DNA of 64,000 nucleotides from Gluconobacter albidus (GCF_002723915.1 NZ_BEWL01000001.1:434001-498000); one strand, 5' to 3'. Positions 38,535 to 47,822 are shown, counted from the stretch's first letter. The notes: a model not told the origin generated them from the letters alone. Program-made: numbers and translations.

Positions 38535-39541
38535 TTCGCAGGCCCCCGGCCCTTGCTGCTGCTCCCGCTGCCCCGAACGCGCTTGGGCGCGGGCGTTTCA
38601 CCCGGCACGAAGCCCAGCGTCCGGAACGTCTCGCGCATATGCGGCGGCAGAGGGGCCGTCACGATCAGGCGCCCACCGGCAGGATGGGGAATATCAAGCT
38701 GGCGCGCATGCAGATGCAGCCGGTCGATGAACCCTTCCGGATGCGCGGCCTTCCCGCCATAGCGCGGATCGCCAAGGATCGGTGTGCCGATGGATTCGGT
38801 ATGCACACGAAGCTGATGCGTCCGCCCGGTCAGCGGAGACAGCTTCAGCCAGCTCAGCTTCTTTCCGGCCGCGTCCAGCGTCGCATAGTCCGTCTTGGCC
38901 GACGCCGCGTCTTCCTCATCGCGTGAGGCCGCGATCACCAGAGCCGCGCCACCCGCACCGATCTTGGCCAGAGGCTGGTCGATGATGCCGGATTCCGGCG
39001 AAGGCCGCCCGACAACCACAGCCCAGTACGTCTTCTCCACATCGCGACCGCGGAACGCCGCCGCAAGCTTCGCCGCCACACCTGGCGTGCGCGCAATTAG
39101 CAGGATGCCGGACGTATCACGGTCGATGCGGTGCACCAGACGCGGACGATCCCCGCCCTCGGGCCGCAGGCCGTCCAGCATCATGTCCACGTGCTTCGTA
39201 ATGCCCGGACCGCCCTGCGTCGCAAGACCGGACGGCTTGTCGAGAACCAGCAGATGCTCGTCCTCGTAAATCACCATCTTGCGGATCTCGCGCTCCAGCA
39301 TCGGGTCCGGTGGGGGCAGCGGAGCGGGCTTGTCCACATCCGGCAGCGGCGGGATGCGAACGCTCTGTCCGGGGATCAGACGTGTATTGGTTTGAACACG
39401 GCCTCCCTCCACGCGGATCTGTCCCTTGCGGCACAGCTTCTGGAGCGCGCCCTGCGTCAGATTGGGGTAGTGACGTCTGAACCAGCGGTCGAGGCGAATA
39501 TCGGCCTCATCCTCGGTCACGATGCGGTTGGTAACTGTCAT
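38531..39541 (-). CDS. rluC: RluC/RluD-family 23S rRNA pseudouridine synthase
   Basis: A 336-residue enzyme with an N-terminal S4 domain (IRLDRWFRRHYPNLTQGALQKLCRKGQIRVEG) and the RluA-family catalytic domain. The catalytic Asp is in RLVHRIDRDTSGILLIART (HRxDxxTSG). KLSWLKLSPLTGRTHQLRVH is the family's conserved RNA-binding segment. RluC modifies 955, 2504 and 2580 of 23S rRNA in E. coli; the site specificity here is assumed. C-terminal basic tail ends in SSSKGRGPAK. Overlaps rarA and the AsmA gene by four bases each. Confidence 0.9.
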   Translation of the reverse strand: MTVTNRIVTEDEADIRLDRWFRRHYPNLTQGALQKLCRKGQIRVEGGRVQTNTRLIPGQSVRIPPLPDVDKPAPLPPPDPMLEREIRKMVIYEDEHLLVLDKPSGLATQGGPGITKHVDMMLDGLRPEGGDRPRLVHRIDRDTSGILLIARTPGVAAKLAAAFRGRDVEKTYWAVVVGRPSPESGIIDQPLAKIGAGGAALVIAASRDEEDAASAKTDYATLDAAGKKLSWLKLSPLTGRTHQLRVHTESIGTPILGDPRYGGKAAHPEGFIDRLHLHARQLDIPHPAGGRLIVTAPLPPHMRETFRTLGFVPGETPAPKRVRGSGSSSKGRGPAK

Positions 39542-40932
39542 GGTTCGCGGGATGCCCTCTTGGCGGCCCGCATGTCCAGAAGTTTTCTGATACGCCCCTC
39601 ATGTCCGCGGTCCGTGGGATGATAAAGGGACGCTCTGGGCATCCCTTCCGGAAAGTAGTTCTGACCCGAAAATGCGTCCTCGCTGTCGTGGTCGTATTCA
39701 TAGCCCTTGCCGTACCCGATATCCTTCATCAGGGACGTCGGCGCATTCAGAATATGCGACGGCGGCATCAGGCTGCCGGTATCGCGCGCCAGAGCGCGGG
39801 CCGCTTTATAAGCCGCATAGACCGCATTGGATTTCGGCGCCGTCGCCAGATGCACAACGACCTGCGCCAGCGCCAGCTCCCCTTCCGGAGAGCCCAGCCG
39901 CTCATAGGTCTGCCATCCCGCCACGGCCATCGGCAGCGCGGAGGGATCGGCCTGCCCCACATCCTCGGCTGCGAACCGCGTCAGACGCCGGGCGATGTAG
40001 CGCGGGTCCTCCCCGCCCTCCAGCATCCGCGCGAACCAGTACAGAGCAGCATCCGGATCACTGCCCCGCAGCGATTTGTGTAGGGCGGAAATGAGGTTGT
40101 AGTGCTCTTCCCGGTCCCGGTCATAGAGGATCGCCCGACGGGACAGGATCGCCGCCAGATCGCGCGGCGTCAGTACTTTCGAGGGGTCAAGCGCCACAAG
40201 CTGCTCGACCATGTTCAGCAGATACCGCCCGTCCCCATCCGCCATGGCCCGCAGACTGGCCCGCGCTTCGGGATCGAGCGGCAGCGGACGGCCGACTTCC
40301 TCTTCCGCATGTTCCAGCAGGCTCTCAAGGCTCGCATCATCCAGCCGGTTCAGCACCAGAACCTGACACCGCGAGAGCAATGCCGCATTCAGCGCAAAAG
40401 ACGGGTTCTCGGTCGTCGCACCCACCAGAACCACCGTCCCGCGCTCCACATAAGGCAGAAACCCGTCCTGCTGTGCGCGATTGAAGCGATGGATCTCGTC
40501 CACGAACAGCAGCGTGCCCTTGCCGGTCGCCGCCTGTTTCTGATCCGCTTCCTCGAACGCCCGGCGCAGATCCGCCACGCCCGAAAAGACCGCCGAAATC
40601 TGGGAATAAAACAGCCCGGCCCGTCCTGCGAGCAGCCGCGCGATCGTCGTCTTGCCACATCCCGGACCACCCCACAGAATCAGGCTGGACAGCGTCCCGC
40701 GCGCCAGCATCCGGGTCAGTGTCCCCTCAGGCCCAAGCAGATGATCCTGCCCCTGCACGTCTTCCAGCCGCTTCGGCCGAAGACGATCCGCCAGAGGCTG
40801 CGTGCGCGATGGGGGACGCCGCTGCACCTGCGGTGCTTCGACCGAACGCTCTCGCCGCGCAGGCTCCGGAGCATGGGCGGGCGGGCGCTTCGCCCCGGGA
40901 GCGCCGCCGAAAAGATCTGTCATGTCTGTCAC
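39538..40932 (-). CDS. rarA: Replication-associated recombination protein A (RarA/MgsA)
   Basis: A 464-residue AAA+ ATPase of the MgsA/WRNIP1 family that works at stalled replication forks. N-terminal RPLADRLRPKRLEDVQGQDHLLG, Walker A WGGPGCGKTTIARLLA, Walker B LLFVDEIHRFNRAQQDGFLPYVE, sensor VLVGATTENPSFALNAALLSRC, and the C-terminal oligomerisation part YHPTDRGHEGRIRKLLD. The start used is GTG 40932 (GGGGGA five bases upstream); ATG 40923 is an in-frame alternative. An arginine-rich N-terminal stretch (about 15-45) precedes the ATPase. Confidence 0.92.
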   Translation of the reverse strand: MTDMTDLFGGAPGAKRPPAHAPEPARRERSVEAPQVQRRPPSRTQPLADRLRPKRLEDVQGQDHLLGPEGTLTRMLARGTLSSLILWGGPGCGKTTIARLLAGRAGLFYSQISAVFSGVADLRRAFEEADQKQAATGKGTLLFVDEIHRFNRAQQDGFLPYVERGTVVLVGATTENPSFALNAALLSRCQVLVLNRLDDASLESLLEHAEEEVGRPLPLDPEARASLRAMADGDGRYLLNMVEQLVALDPSKVLTPRDLAAILSRRAILYDRDREEHYNLISALHKSLRGSDPDAALYWFARMLEGGEDPRYIARRLTRFAAEDVGQADPSALPMAVAGWQTYERLGSPEGELALAQVVVHLATAPKSNAVYAAYKAARALARDTGSLMPPSHILNAPTSLMKDIGYGKGYEYDHDSEDAFSGQNYFPEGMPRASLYHPTDRGHEGRIRKLLDMRAAKRASREP

Positions 40933-41018
40933 TGGCGTCCCCCGCTCCGCGAATGTCCTTCGAATTCTTCCCCAGATATGGGACGTTCGGCCCGTCAGGA
41001 TAATCCCTGACCGCTCTC

Positions 41019-44000
41019 TTAATGCAGAATACGCCGCAGAACGCCCGGCAACAGCATCGACAGCGGATTGACCGACAGATCGGGTTTTTCAACCGTTCCA
41101 TGCAGCTCAAACGTCGCCGCAAGCAGTCCGCCGCCCTTTTCGGGGGCCATCAGATGCCCCAGAACCGGCAGCTTTCCCGGAAGCGCATTCAGCCCGAAAA
41201 CCGGCACGATCGTCCCGTTGAGGTTCAGTCCGGACGTCTTCAGATCAATCGGCCCTTCCATCGTGGCGCCCAGCGCCTGATTGCCGATCACCCCGTCATG
41301 CAGCACCAGCATGTTCCCCGCCAGAGTGAGCCGCGTGGAGAGGTGGCTGATCTCGAACCGGTCCAGATGATTGGTCAGCCAGTGCAGCGGTGAGAGGTCG
41401 GAGACTGCCGTCAGCGTCAGCGGCGGCCGCAGGAACTCCGACGGCCCCATGTCCACATGCCCCCGGAACGGCGGCAGGCCTCCCCACAGACCCGCCGACT
41501 TCGCACTCCGCCCTTCCGGAACCTTCCGCACGCTGGTTTCGTCCGGCGTAAAAACCCCTTCCAGATGCGTCTTCCCGCCCTGAATACGATCATACAGCCC
41601 CAGATTTTTCAGCAGCAGGCCCAGATTGTCGATATCCAGCACGAACGGATGCTCACGCCCCGTATCGTCCAGAACCGCCCGCACCCGGGTCGGCGCATCC
41701 AGCGCAAACCGCCCCGATGTCAGATGTCCGTTGCGCAGTTCGATCTGCGAGACGACACCCCCCACCTGCGCCTTCGGACCATAATAGACATGCGGCGCGT
41801 TCAGCGCGATGGACCAGCTGTCGCCCATGGGCGCGCTTTTCCCGCCCGGTCCGCCCTGCGATCCGGTATCCGCCACCGCTGGATGCGGCGCGAACATCGG
41901 CGCCAGATCCAGCGGATCGGCATCGACCGTCACGCCGACCGGCTGTTCCGCGCTCTGCGGCAGGGCAATGCGTGCATCTCCCTGCGTCCGCCCGATACGG
42001 AAACCTTCCAGCACGATCCCGGTCAGCCTGCCTGCACGTGTGACGCCCCTGCCCGCCACGGAAAGATCAGTCCCGTGCGCCTGCAAGCCGTCCAGAGCCG
42101 ACATTTTCCCGTTCTGAAACGCGATATGCACCATGGCCGTCGCAGGCTCACCCAAGGGCTTGGCCCAGATCGGCACGCTCAGAGCGGCCTGGGCCATGTC
42201 CAGCGACAGTTTCAGATCAGACGCCTCGTTGGCCTGCTGCACGAAATGCGCATTCAGGACTGCATGGCCATCAAACAGCCCCACCGGCGCGATCCGCGCC
42301 TTGGCCACAGACTGTGGGTCCAGAACCGAGCGCGCATCAATCGTCTGCAACACGCGCGACGGCGCCCCGCCCCGGAAATTCTCGTGCAGGACGACATGCG
42401 TGGGAATCCCCGCAAGCTGACCCTCTCCCGTCAGGTCCAGCGCATCCTCGGTGGCGGACATCCTGCCCGCAGCGCCATCCACCGCACGCCCCATCAGGAC
42501 ATTACCCAGATGCACGCCCGAGAACGCAGCCTGCGTCCAGACATGCAGCGCTCCGTCCGGAATATGCGCCACAAGCGGCAGCGTCATGCGGACATGCGCG
42601 TCCACCATGCCCCCGGGCTGTGTGAACGGCAGCGGATGCCGCGACAGCAGATGCAGCCTCGGATGCGCCAGAGCGGACATGAACGCCGCCAGAGGTCCCG
42701 TCAGATGCGTGGAAATATCGCCCGTCTGGTCCTTGGCGTAGAGCTTGCCAATCCGGATTTCTCCCTCGGGCAGCAGCACGTTCTGCTTCACATCCGTGGG
42801 CTGGACACCATGGCTCAGATCAATAACGAGCGTTTCCGGACCATCGAAATGCAGCGACGCATCAAGCCCTGTGGCCGGAGGAACAGGACGCAGCCAGTGA
42901 ACCGTCAGCCCATGTCCCGTCAGCTTTCCCTCGACGGAAGTCGGCAGGATCCTGTCCAGGCCATGATCGCTGTGCAGATGGGCTTTGACGTGAAGATCCC
43001 GCCCGTTCCCATCCGTAATGTTCTTTGAAACCCAGCGGCGGCCACCCTTGACGATCGTTGCGGGCCAGATGGACCCCAGCGTTGCAAAACGGATCGTATC
43101 CAGCCCGGCCTCCGCGTCGCCATCCAGAACGTTCGGCCTGAGTAGATTGTCCAGCCTGACACCGGCTGAAGCCTGCAGATGGGTCAGCTCACCGTTGGTA
43201 TCCGCCACGTCCAGCGTTGCTGAAGGCACGGCGAGCCGCGCGCCACCCTTCAGCCCCGGCCGATCCATCCGCAGATGCACACGCGCCTGTCCCGCATGAA
43301 GATGGAGCGGATCGGCGATTTTCTGAAAAACCTTCCCCTCCCCGAGAGACAGGTTCAGCGTCAGTTCCGACGGCAGCGCATCCATGCCCTGCGGCACAAA
43401 GACCGCATCCGCCCCGATGGACACGGGAACGTGCCAGTCCGCAGCCACGGGGTTGAAAATCCCGAGCTGTGCCGGCTCAAATGGCGTCGCCTCCAGATGC
43501 AGCACACCGTTATGCCCGACCTGGCGCGCCTGCGCCGTCAGGGTGGTGCGGAAACCGTCGAGCGCAATCGTGGTATGCCCGGACCCGACCCAGACGAAAT
43601 CCCGTGAGTGCGGCGCCACCCGGATCCGGCGCGCTTTCATGTCCACGTCTCCGATCACAGCGGTCCGGTCCTTTGGAAGCCCGGCTAAGGTGATGGAAAC
43701 ATTATGGACATCTACGGCCCGCAGACGGTCGAGCCGTGTCGGCACGCCCCGGCCACCCCGTTTCTGCTCCGGCAGATCCATGTCCACATCGCCGTCTGGC
43801 AGACGGCGCAGGGCCAGAGTGGCGCCTTCAAGACGCAGGGTCCGAGGCGCAATCACGCCTTCAAAAAGCGCACTCAGCGAGAGAACAGCATCGGCCTCAG
43901 TCGCGCGTTCTGCCACCAGATTGTCAAACCGGGTGACTTTCAGTCCACGCGCCATCAGCACCAGCCCGGCCGGAACACCGCCCGCGCTCGGCTGCCACTG

Positions 44001-44282
44001 GATCCAGAGCCTGTCCCAGCTCAGGCGACCAGCCGGGTGCCCGGGACGTTTGCCCGCCGCGATCGAGACCGGCTCCACGAGATGGGAGACGCGCGTAATA
44101 TCCACGGGGCCATGGGCCAGTTTCCACAGGAACACACTGCCTGCCGCAGCCGCGAGCGCGACCGGCGTCACGCAGATCAGCGCGGCCCAGCGCGCAACAT
44201 GCCAGTGTCGCGGCATATGCGGCCCCGGGCAGAACGGATGCAGACGCCTGCGAGGAGGACGCGGGAAGTCGTGGACGGCCAT
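41019..44282 (-). CDS. Giant AsmA/YhdP-like envelope protein (DUF3971)
   Basis: A 1087-residue protein with a single N-terminal membrane helix (AALICVTPVALAAAAGSVFLW) followed by a long periplasmic beta-rich body. The middle and C-terminal parts (DUF3971/AsmA_2) have LQPTDVKQ-like repeats, GGKTHLEGVFTPDETSV, LTNHLDRFEISHLSTRLTLAGNMLVLHDGVIGNQALGATMEGPIDL, and the end NPLSMLLPGVLRRILH. Such proteins (YhdP, TamB-like) are believed to form bridges for phospholipids between inner and outer membrane. Start 44282 or the ATG at 44216 (MPRHWHVARW) cannot be decided. It stands apart from the shorter AsmA gene 2.5 kb away. Confidence 0.8.
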   Translation of the reverse strand: MAVHDFPRPPRRRLHPFCPGPHMPRHWHVARWAALICVTPVALAAAAGSVFLWKLAHGPVDITRVSHLVEPVSIAAGKRPGHPAGRLSWDRLWIQWQPSAGGVPAGLVLMARGLKVTRFDNLVAERATEADAVLSLSALFEGVIAPRTLRLEGATLALRRLPDGDVDMDLPEQKRGGRGVPTRLDRLRAVDVHNVSITLAGLPKDRTAVIGDVDMKARRIRVAPHSRDFVWVGSGHTTIALDGFRTTLTAQARQVGHNGVLHLEATPFEPAQLGIFNPVAADWHVPVSIGADAVFVPQGMDALPSELTLNLSLGEGKVFQKIADPLHLHAGQARVHLRMDRPGLKGGARLAVPSATLDVADTNGELTHLQASAGVRLDNLLRPNVLDGDAEAGLDTIRFATLGSIWPATIVKGGRRWVSKNITDGNGRDLHVKAHLHSDHGLDRILPTSVEGKLTGHGLTVHWLRPVPPATGLDASLHFDGPETLVIDLSHGVQPTDVKQNVLLPEGEIRIGKLYAKDQTGDISTHLTGPLAAFMSALAHPRLHLLSRHPLPFTQPGGMVDAHVRMTLPLVAHIPDGALHVWTQAAFSGVHLGNVLMGRAVDGAAGRMSATEDALDLTGEGQLAGIPTHVVLHENFRGGAPSRVLQTIDARSVLDPQSVAKARIAPVGLFDGHAVLNAHFVQQANEASDLKLSLDMAQAALSVPIWAKPLGEPATAMVHIAFQNGKMSALDGLQAHGTDLSVAGRGVTRAGRLTGIVLEGFRIGRTQGDARIALPQSAEQPVGVTVDADPLDLAPMFAPHPAVADTGSQGGPGGKSAPMGDSWSIALNAPHVYYGPKAQVGGVVSQIELRNGHLTSGRFALDAPTRVRAVLDDTGREHPFVLDIDNLGLLLKNLGLYDRIQGGKTHLEGVFTPDETSVRKVPEGRSAKSAGLWGGLPPFRGHVDMGPSEFLRPPLTLTAVSDLSPLHWLTNHLDRFEISHLSTRLTLAGNMLVLHDGVIGNQALGATMEGPIDLKTSGLNLNGTIVPVFGLNALPGKLPVLGHLMAPEKGGGLLAATFELHGTVEKPDLSVNPLSMLLPGVLRRILH

Positions 44283-44341
44283 AGACGGTCATCGGCGCGT
44301 TTCCGGCCTGTCTCCCTCGTGAGAGTTGGGGGTGTAAGCCC

Positions 44342-44845
44342 TCAGGCTTCCGGAAGGTTCCGGAAAGCCTCCGCCACCAGAGCGGCATGTGCAGCAGGTT
44401 TTACCTTCCGCCACACGTTACGGATGACGCCCTGGCCATCCACCAGAAAGGAACTGCGCTCCATCCCCATATAGGTCCGGCCATACATGGATTTCTCAAC
44501 CCAGGTTCCGTAAGCCTCGGCGACGGCATGGTCCTCGTCCGAGGCCAGCGGGAACTTCAGACCATATTTCGTGGCGAATTTCTCAATTTTCGCCACAGGG
44601 TCCGGGCTCACACCGATGATCGTCAGACCCTCGGCATCAAATTCGGGCAGAACCTCCTGAAGACCACAGGCCTGCGTCGTACAGCCGGGCGTGTCGGCTT
44701 TCGGATAGAAATACAGCAGATAAGGCGTCCCGCTCAGCGCGGCACTGCTCACAGTGCGCCCGGAAGAAGCGGGAAGCGTAAAATCTGGCGCCCGGTCGCC
44801 CGGTTGCAGGTCTGTATTCTGTGAAGAAACGGTCATAAGCGGCAT
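44342..44845 (-). CDS. bcp: Bcp/PrxQ-type peroxiredoxin
   Basis: A 167-residue thiol peroxidase that reduces peroxides via a thioredoxin-dependent Cys. The peroxidatic motif is FYPKADTPGCTTQACGLQE, with C-peroxidatic and the second Cys five residues on (CTTQAC), the PrxQ arrangement. Other family strands are GDRAPDFTLPASSGRTVS, IIGVSPDPVAKIEKFATKYGLKFPLASD and RSSFLVDGQGVIRNVW. ATG 44845 or 44836 (MTVSSQ) cannot be separated; I use the longer. It lies 59 bases upstream of the giant AsmA gene on the same strand. Confidence 0.93.
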   Translation of the reverse strand: MPLMTVSSQNTDLQPGDRAPDFTLPASSGRTVSSAALSGTPYLLYFYPKADTPGCTTQACGLQEVLPEFDAEGLTIIGVSPDPVAKIEKFATKYGLKFPLASDEDHAVAEAYGTWVEKSMYGRTYMGMERSSFLVDGQGVIRNVWRKVKPAAHAALVAEAFRNLPEA

Positions 44846-44908
44846 GATTGCCCGACCCGTCCGATCCGATCAAGGCAAACCGGACGAAAACCGTTCAGTA
44901 TTCCGGGA

Positions 44909-45304
44909 TCAGTATCCCGGATACATCACAACGGGGGGCGGCCCGTAAACCACCCGTGGCGGAGGCGCATAGACGACCGGCGGCGGAGCATAGACCACCT
45001 GTGGCGGCGGAGGCGGCGGAGCATAGGGCTGTGCCAGAAGGGCACCGCCTACAGCGCCCAGAGCCAGACCACCCAGAATGCCGCCAACAATGGCGCCGGA
45101 ATGGTTGTGATACCCGCCATGCCAGCCACCGCGCCCACTGCCGGGCGGGCCGCCATATCCATAACCGCGACCGTAGCCCGGACCATATCCCGGCCCGCCT
45201 CCATGCCAGTGAGCCTGTGCCTGCGGCACGACAGCATTCGGGACGATTGCGGAACCGATCAGCAGCGGAGCGGCCATAAGAACTGCACGTGTGATGCGAC
45301 GCAT
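44909..45304 (-). CDS. Exported Gly/Tyr/Pro-rich protein
   Basis: A 131-residue exported protein. Signal peptide (MRRITRAVLMAAPLLIGSA, cleavage near AQA-H at residue 31), then a Gly/Tyr-rich GPGYGPGYGRGYGYGGPPG stretch, a glycine-zipper helix (SGAIVGGILGGLALGAVGGALL, about 69-90) and a Pro/Val/Tyr repeat tail (PPPPPPQVVYAPPPVVYAPPP). The glycine zipper suggests insertion in or across the outer membrane. Function unknown; no enzymatic motif. The stop lies in a small inverted repeat (44902-44921). Confidence 0.65.
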   Translation of the reverse strand: MRRITRAVLMAAPLLIGSAIVPNAVVPQAQAHWHGGGPGYGPGYGRGYGYGGPPGSGRGGWHGGYHNHSGAIVGGILGGLALGAVGGALLAQPYAPPPPPPQVVYAPPPVVYAPPPRVVYGPPPVVMYPGY

Positions 45305-45469
45305 GGCATCTTTCTCCTCGAAACACGTGGTCCGGAAGAGCCGGTCAAAAACAGGCTTTTCCGTCCATGAGAAAGATCATGCCCGCTGAAAATGGCAGCA
45401 AGAGGCGCCAATCATGGCAGGAGCCGGACAAATTGTAACAGACACCGGCCCCATCCCGGAGCCTCCGGC

Positions 45470-46075
45470 TCAGCGCGGCGACTCGACCCGGCGATAACCC
45501 GGCGGCGGGTCGAAAACCTCCAGCGGCTGCGGAGAACGACTGACCGAAACCGCTTCCACGACCGGCTTTCCGTCATGAACCGCCCCCAGCATCAACCCGT
45601 CCTCCGTGTAACAGAAGGTGGTCGGATGGCGGTCGGTGTCCGTACTTTCCCAGATCGTGCAGGCTTCCCCGGCGATCCGGCCCTGCCCCATTCTGCGCCA
45701 TGATCCGGCGGCAGGGGTTCCGGGGACCGCAAAGCTCCCGCCCGGCGCGGGCATGACCGTGGCCGTGCGCTTCGTCCCATCCAGCACCATCAGAATATGG
45801 GTGTGATAATCCGTCAGCATGACCGTGGCCGACCCTTCGGGCTCGATCCGCTGCCGCCACGACGTGGACGTCCAGCGCATCCGTTGATGCAGATGCTGTC
45901 CGGCAGGACCCGTCAGAACATAGTCGATATCGGCATCATGCAGCGGCGTCACGAGCGGGGCCTGCGCCTGAAGCGGAGCGGAGCCTGAAACGTCCGCCTT
46001 TGCTGAAAATCCGACCACAGCCCCCATCAGCACACAGACCGCCGTTCCCGCTGCACGCAACACCGTCAGTCTCAT
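45470..46075 (-). CDS. Exported protein, paralogue of the upstream gene
   Basis: A 201-residue exported protein with signal peptide MRLTVLRAAGTAVCVLMGAVVGFSAKA. The mature domain follows the pattern of its upstream neighbour: a beta-rich body (VTPLHDADIDYVLTG, RQRIEPEGSATVMLTDYHTHILMVLDGTKRTATVM), a 'GEAC-IWES' Cys, 'TTFCYTEDGLMLGA' Cys, and a 'VFDPPPGYRRVE' end, matching GVACDRWTI, ASACVTQDGVILAEN and FEPPAGFHVLE in the other. Two Cys pairs could form a disulfide. It resembles DUF4412-like exported proteins. Start overlaps the upstream stop by four bases. Confidence 0.65.
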   Translation of the reverse strand: MRLTVLRAAGTAVCVLMGAVVGFSAKADVSGSAPLQAQAPLVTPLHDADIDYVLTGPAGQHLHQRMRWTSTSWRQRIEPEGSATVMLTDYHTHILMVLDGTKRTATVMPAPGGSFAVPGTPAAGSWRRMGQGRIAGEACTIWESTDTDRHPTTFCYTEDGLMLGAVHDGKPVVEAVSVSRSPQPLEVFDPPPGYRRVESPR

Positions 46076-47004
46076 TTGCGATTTCCATTGGCCGGGCCAC
46101 TCGGCGGTTGATCCGGCGCGGACACGGAGCCATCCCCTGAAGAATCATTGGAAACGGACGGCTGCGTCGTATCGGGCTGAGCACTCTGCCCCGGCAACAG
46201 TGTCGTATGCGCACCCGGCGTTGTCGTGGCCGGGGCGGGCGTATCCCTGTCTCCGATCACGGGCGTATCGGAATCCGACACATCGGGGGCTGCGGCCTCA
46301 TGCGTGGTCGTCTTCATCTCCGAGCCGGCATCAGTACCCGACGCCTCAGGCACCGGAGAGGGCGTCGCACTGCCCGCCTGGCTCTGATGGGCCGGACGCA
46401 TTTTCGGCTCCAGCACATGAAACCCTGCCGGAGGCTCGAACGTGGACGACGGAATGTCCTGATAGGACACCGAAAGCGCCTTGATGGAGCCTTCCACGCC
46501 GTCCGCATCCACACCATTTTCCGCCAGAATGACGCCGTCCTGCGTCACGCAGGCGCTGGCCTTGCCGTGGCTGCTCTGGATGGTCCAGCGGTCGCACGCA
46601 ACACCCGCCACGGTGTCATGACCGGCGGCCTTATACTGCATGTCCAGATCGAGCATGAACGGATTGTGCAGACCGTGGCTCGGATGAAGGCGCGTATAGA
46701 CCTGCTGCTTCATCATCACGAGCGTGACCTGCTGCGCCGGGCGGTCAAGAATCGTCACCCCGTTGCCATCCTGCGAATCGATCCGCAACAGGTCTCCCGC
46801 GCCCGAGAACGCTACCCGGACGGTATCGGGATGGCCTTTCGCCGTGCTCGACGGCGTGGAAAGCTCATATACGACCGTAACATCCCGCGTCGGCGTCAGA
46901 CGTGGATGCTCGTCTGCACGAGCCCGGCCCGCCAGAGACAACACGGCCGCCAGCAGCCCGAGCGGCGCGGCAGACATGAGGAGGGAGCGCGTGAAAACAG
47001 TCAT
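46072..47004 (-). CDS. Exported protein with low-complexity tail
   Basis: A 310-residue exported protein (signal peptide MTVFTRSLLMSAAPLGLLAA to about residue 30, GRARA). The globular part (about 35-190) is beta-rich: RDVTVVYELSTPSSTAKG, LLRIDSQDGNGVTILDRPAQQVTLVMM, AAGHDTVAGVACDRWTIQ, ASACVTQDGVILAENG. The last 110 residues are Ser/Thr/Pro/Asp-rich and disordered. The globular domain is related to the downstream gene, so this is a tandem duplication. Family not recognised beyond a DUF4412-like resemblance. Start overlaps the aat stop (4 bases). Confidence 0.65.
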   Translation of the reverse strand: MTVFTRSLLMSAAPLGLLAAVLSLAGRARADEHPRLTPTRDVTVVYELSTPSSTAKGHPDTVRVAFSGAGDLLRIDSQDGNGVTILDRPAQQVTLVMMKQQVYTRLHPSHGLHNPFMLDLDMQYKAAGHDTVAGVACDRWTIQSSHGKASACVTQDGVILAENGVDADGVEGSIKALSVSYQDIPSSTFEPPAGFHVLEPKMRPAHQSQAGSATPSPVPEASGTDAGSEMKTTTHEAAAPDVSDSDTPVIGDRDTPAPATTTPGAHTTLLPGQSAQPDTTQPSVSNDSSGDGSVSAPDQPPSGPANGNRK

Positions 47005-47678
47005 GGCGGATCTCCGGCAGGCGCGCGCCCGGGAAGTGAACGCAGGGACGCGATGGATTCACGCAGGGCCTGAAGACTGAAATCGTCAGGCCAGACCGCA
47101 CGCACGGTCAGCGCCTGATGAAGCAGGGACTGATAATCCTCCGCCGGAATCCCGATCCCACCCAGCCCCGTCAGATGGGGCGTGGTGTATTGCGTATCCA
47201 GCAGCGTGTATCGCCCCTGTCGCAGCCCTGCGACAAGATGGACCAGCGCCACCTTAGAAGCATCACGTTCCCGCGAAAACATGCTCTCGCCGAAAAAAGC
47301 CCCCCGCAGCGACACACCATACAGGCCACCCACCAGCGCCTCACCGTCCCAGACTTCAATGGAATGGGCGTTTCCCTGACGGTGCAGGACACCATAAAGA
47401 TGTCGGATGCGCGCGCTGATCCATGTCGTCTCGCGCCCCGGAGCAGCTTCGGCACAGGCGAGCATGACGTCATCGAACGCCCGGTCCGCCGTCACCGTCA
47501 TCCTGCCCGACATCACGAGACGCATGAGCTTTTTCGGAACATGCATCCCGTCCAGCGGCATGATCCCGCGTTCTTCAGGCAGATACCATGTCAGTTCCGC
47601 GCTTTCCGCGTCCGGGGCCATGGGAAAAATTCCCGAGGCATAGGCCTGAAGCAGCAGGTCCGGCGTTATCTCGTCCAT
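47001..47678 (-). CDS. aat: Leucyl/phenylalanyl-tRNA-protein transferase
   Basis: A 225-residue enzyme that adds Leu or Phe to N-terminal Arg or Lys of proteins, feeding them to ClpAP (N-degron pathway). N-terminal LLLQAYASGIFPMAPDAE, TWYLPEERGIMPLDGMHVPKKL, and the catalytic core LYGVSLRGAFFGESMFSRERDASKVALVHLVAGLR and LLDTQYTTPHLTGLGGIGIPAEDY are family motifs. Length fits with ATG 47678; the frame is open to GTG 47726 but that adds 16 unrelated residues. Start of the exported-protein pair overlaps its stop. Confidence 0.95.
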   Translation of the reverse strand: MDEITPDLLLQAYASGIFPMAPDAESAELTWYLPEERGIMPLDGMHVPKKLMRLVMSGRMTVTADRAFDDVMLACAEAAPGRETTWISARIRHLYGVLHRQGNAHSIEVWDGEALVGGLYGVSLRGAFFGESMFSRERDASKVALVHLVAGLRQGRYTLLDTQYTTPHLTGLGGIGIPAEDYQSLLHQALTVRAVWPDDFSLQALRESIASLRSLPGRAPAGDPP

Positions 47679-47822
47679 GATGACACAGTCTTTATCCGTT
47701 TCCTGAACCGCGGCGTCGCAGACCACGTGCGTGAAGCGCGCCGCCGTGGAGCCTGCCGCGCGAAATCATGGCCGTACGGCCAGCGACCATGATAAGGGTG
47801 GCATGCCATAGGGAGACCGCCA

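Noticed and set aside
41457-43028. 523-codon frame opposite the giant AsmA-like gene
   Set aside because: Arg/Gln-rich shadow of a GC-rich gene; no ribosome site or domain.
44902-44921. Inverted repeat TCCGGGAT/ATCCCGGA as terminator of the Gly-rich protein gene
   Set aside because: It overlaps the stop codon and has no T-run, so I do not list it as a terminator.
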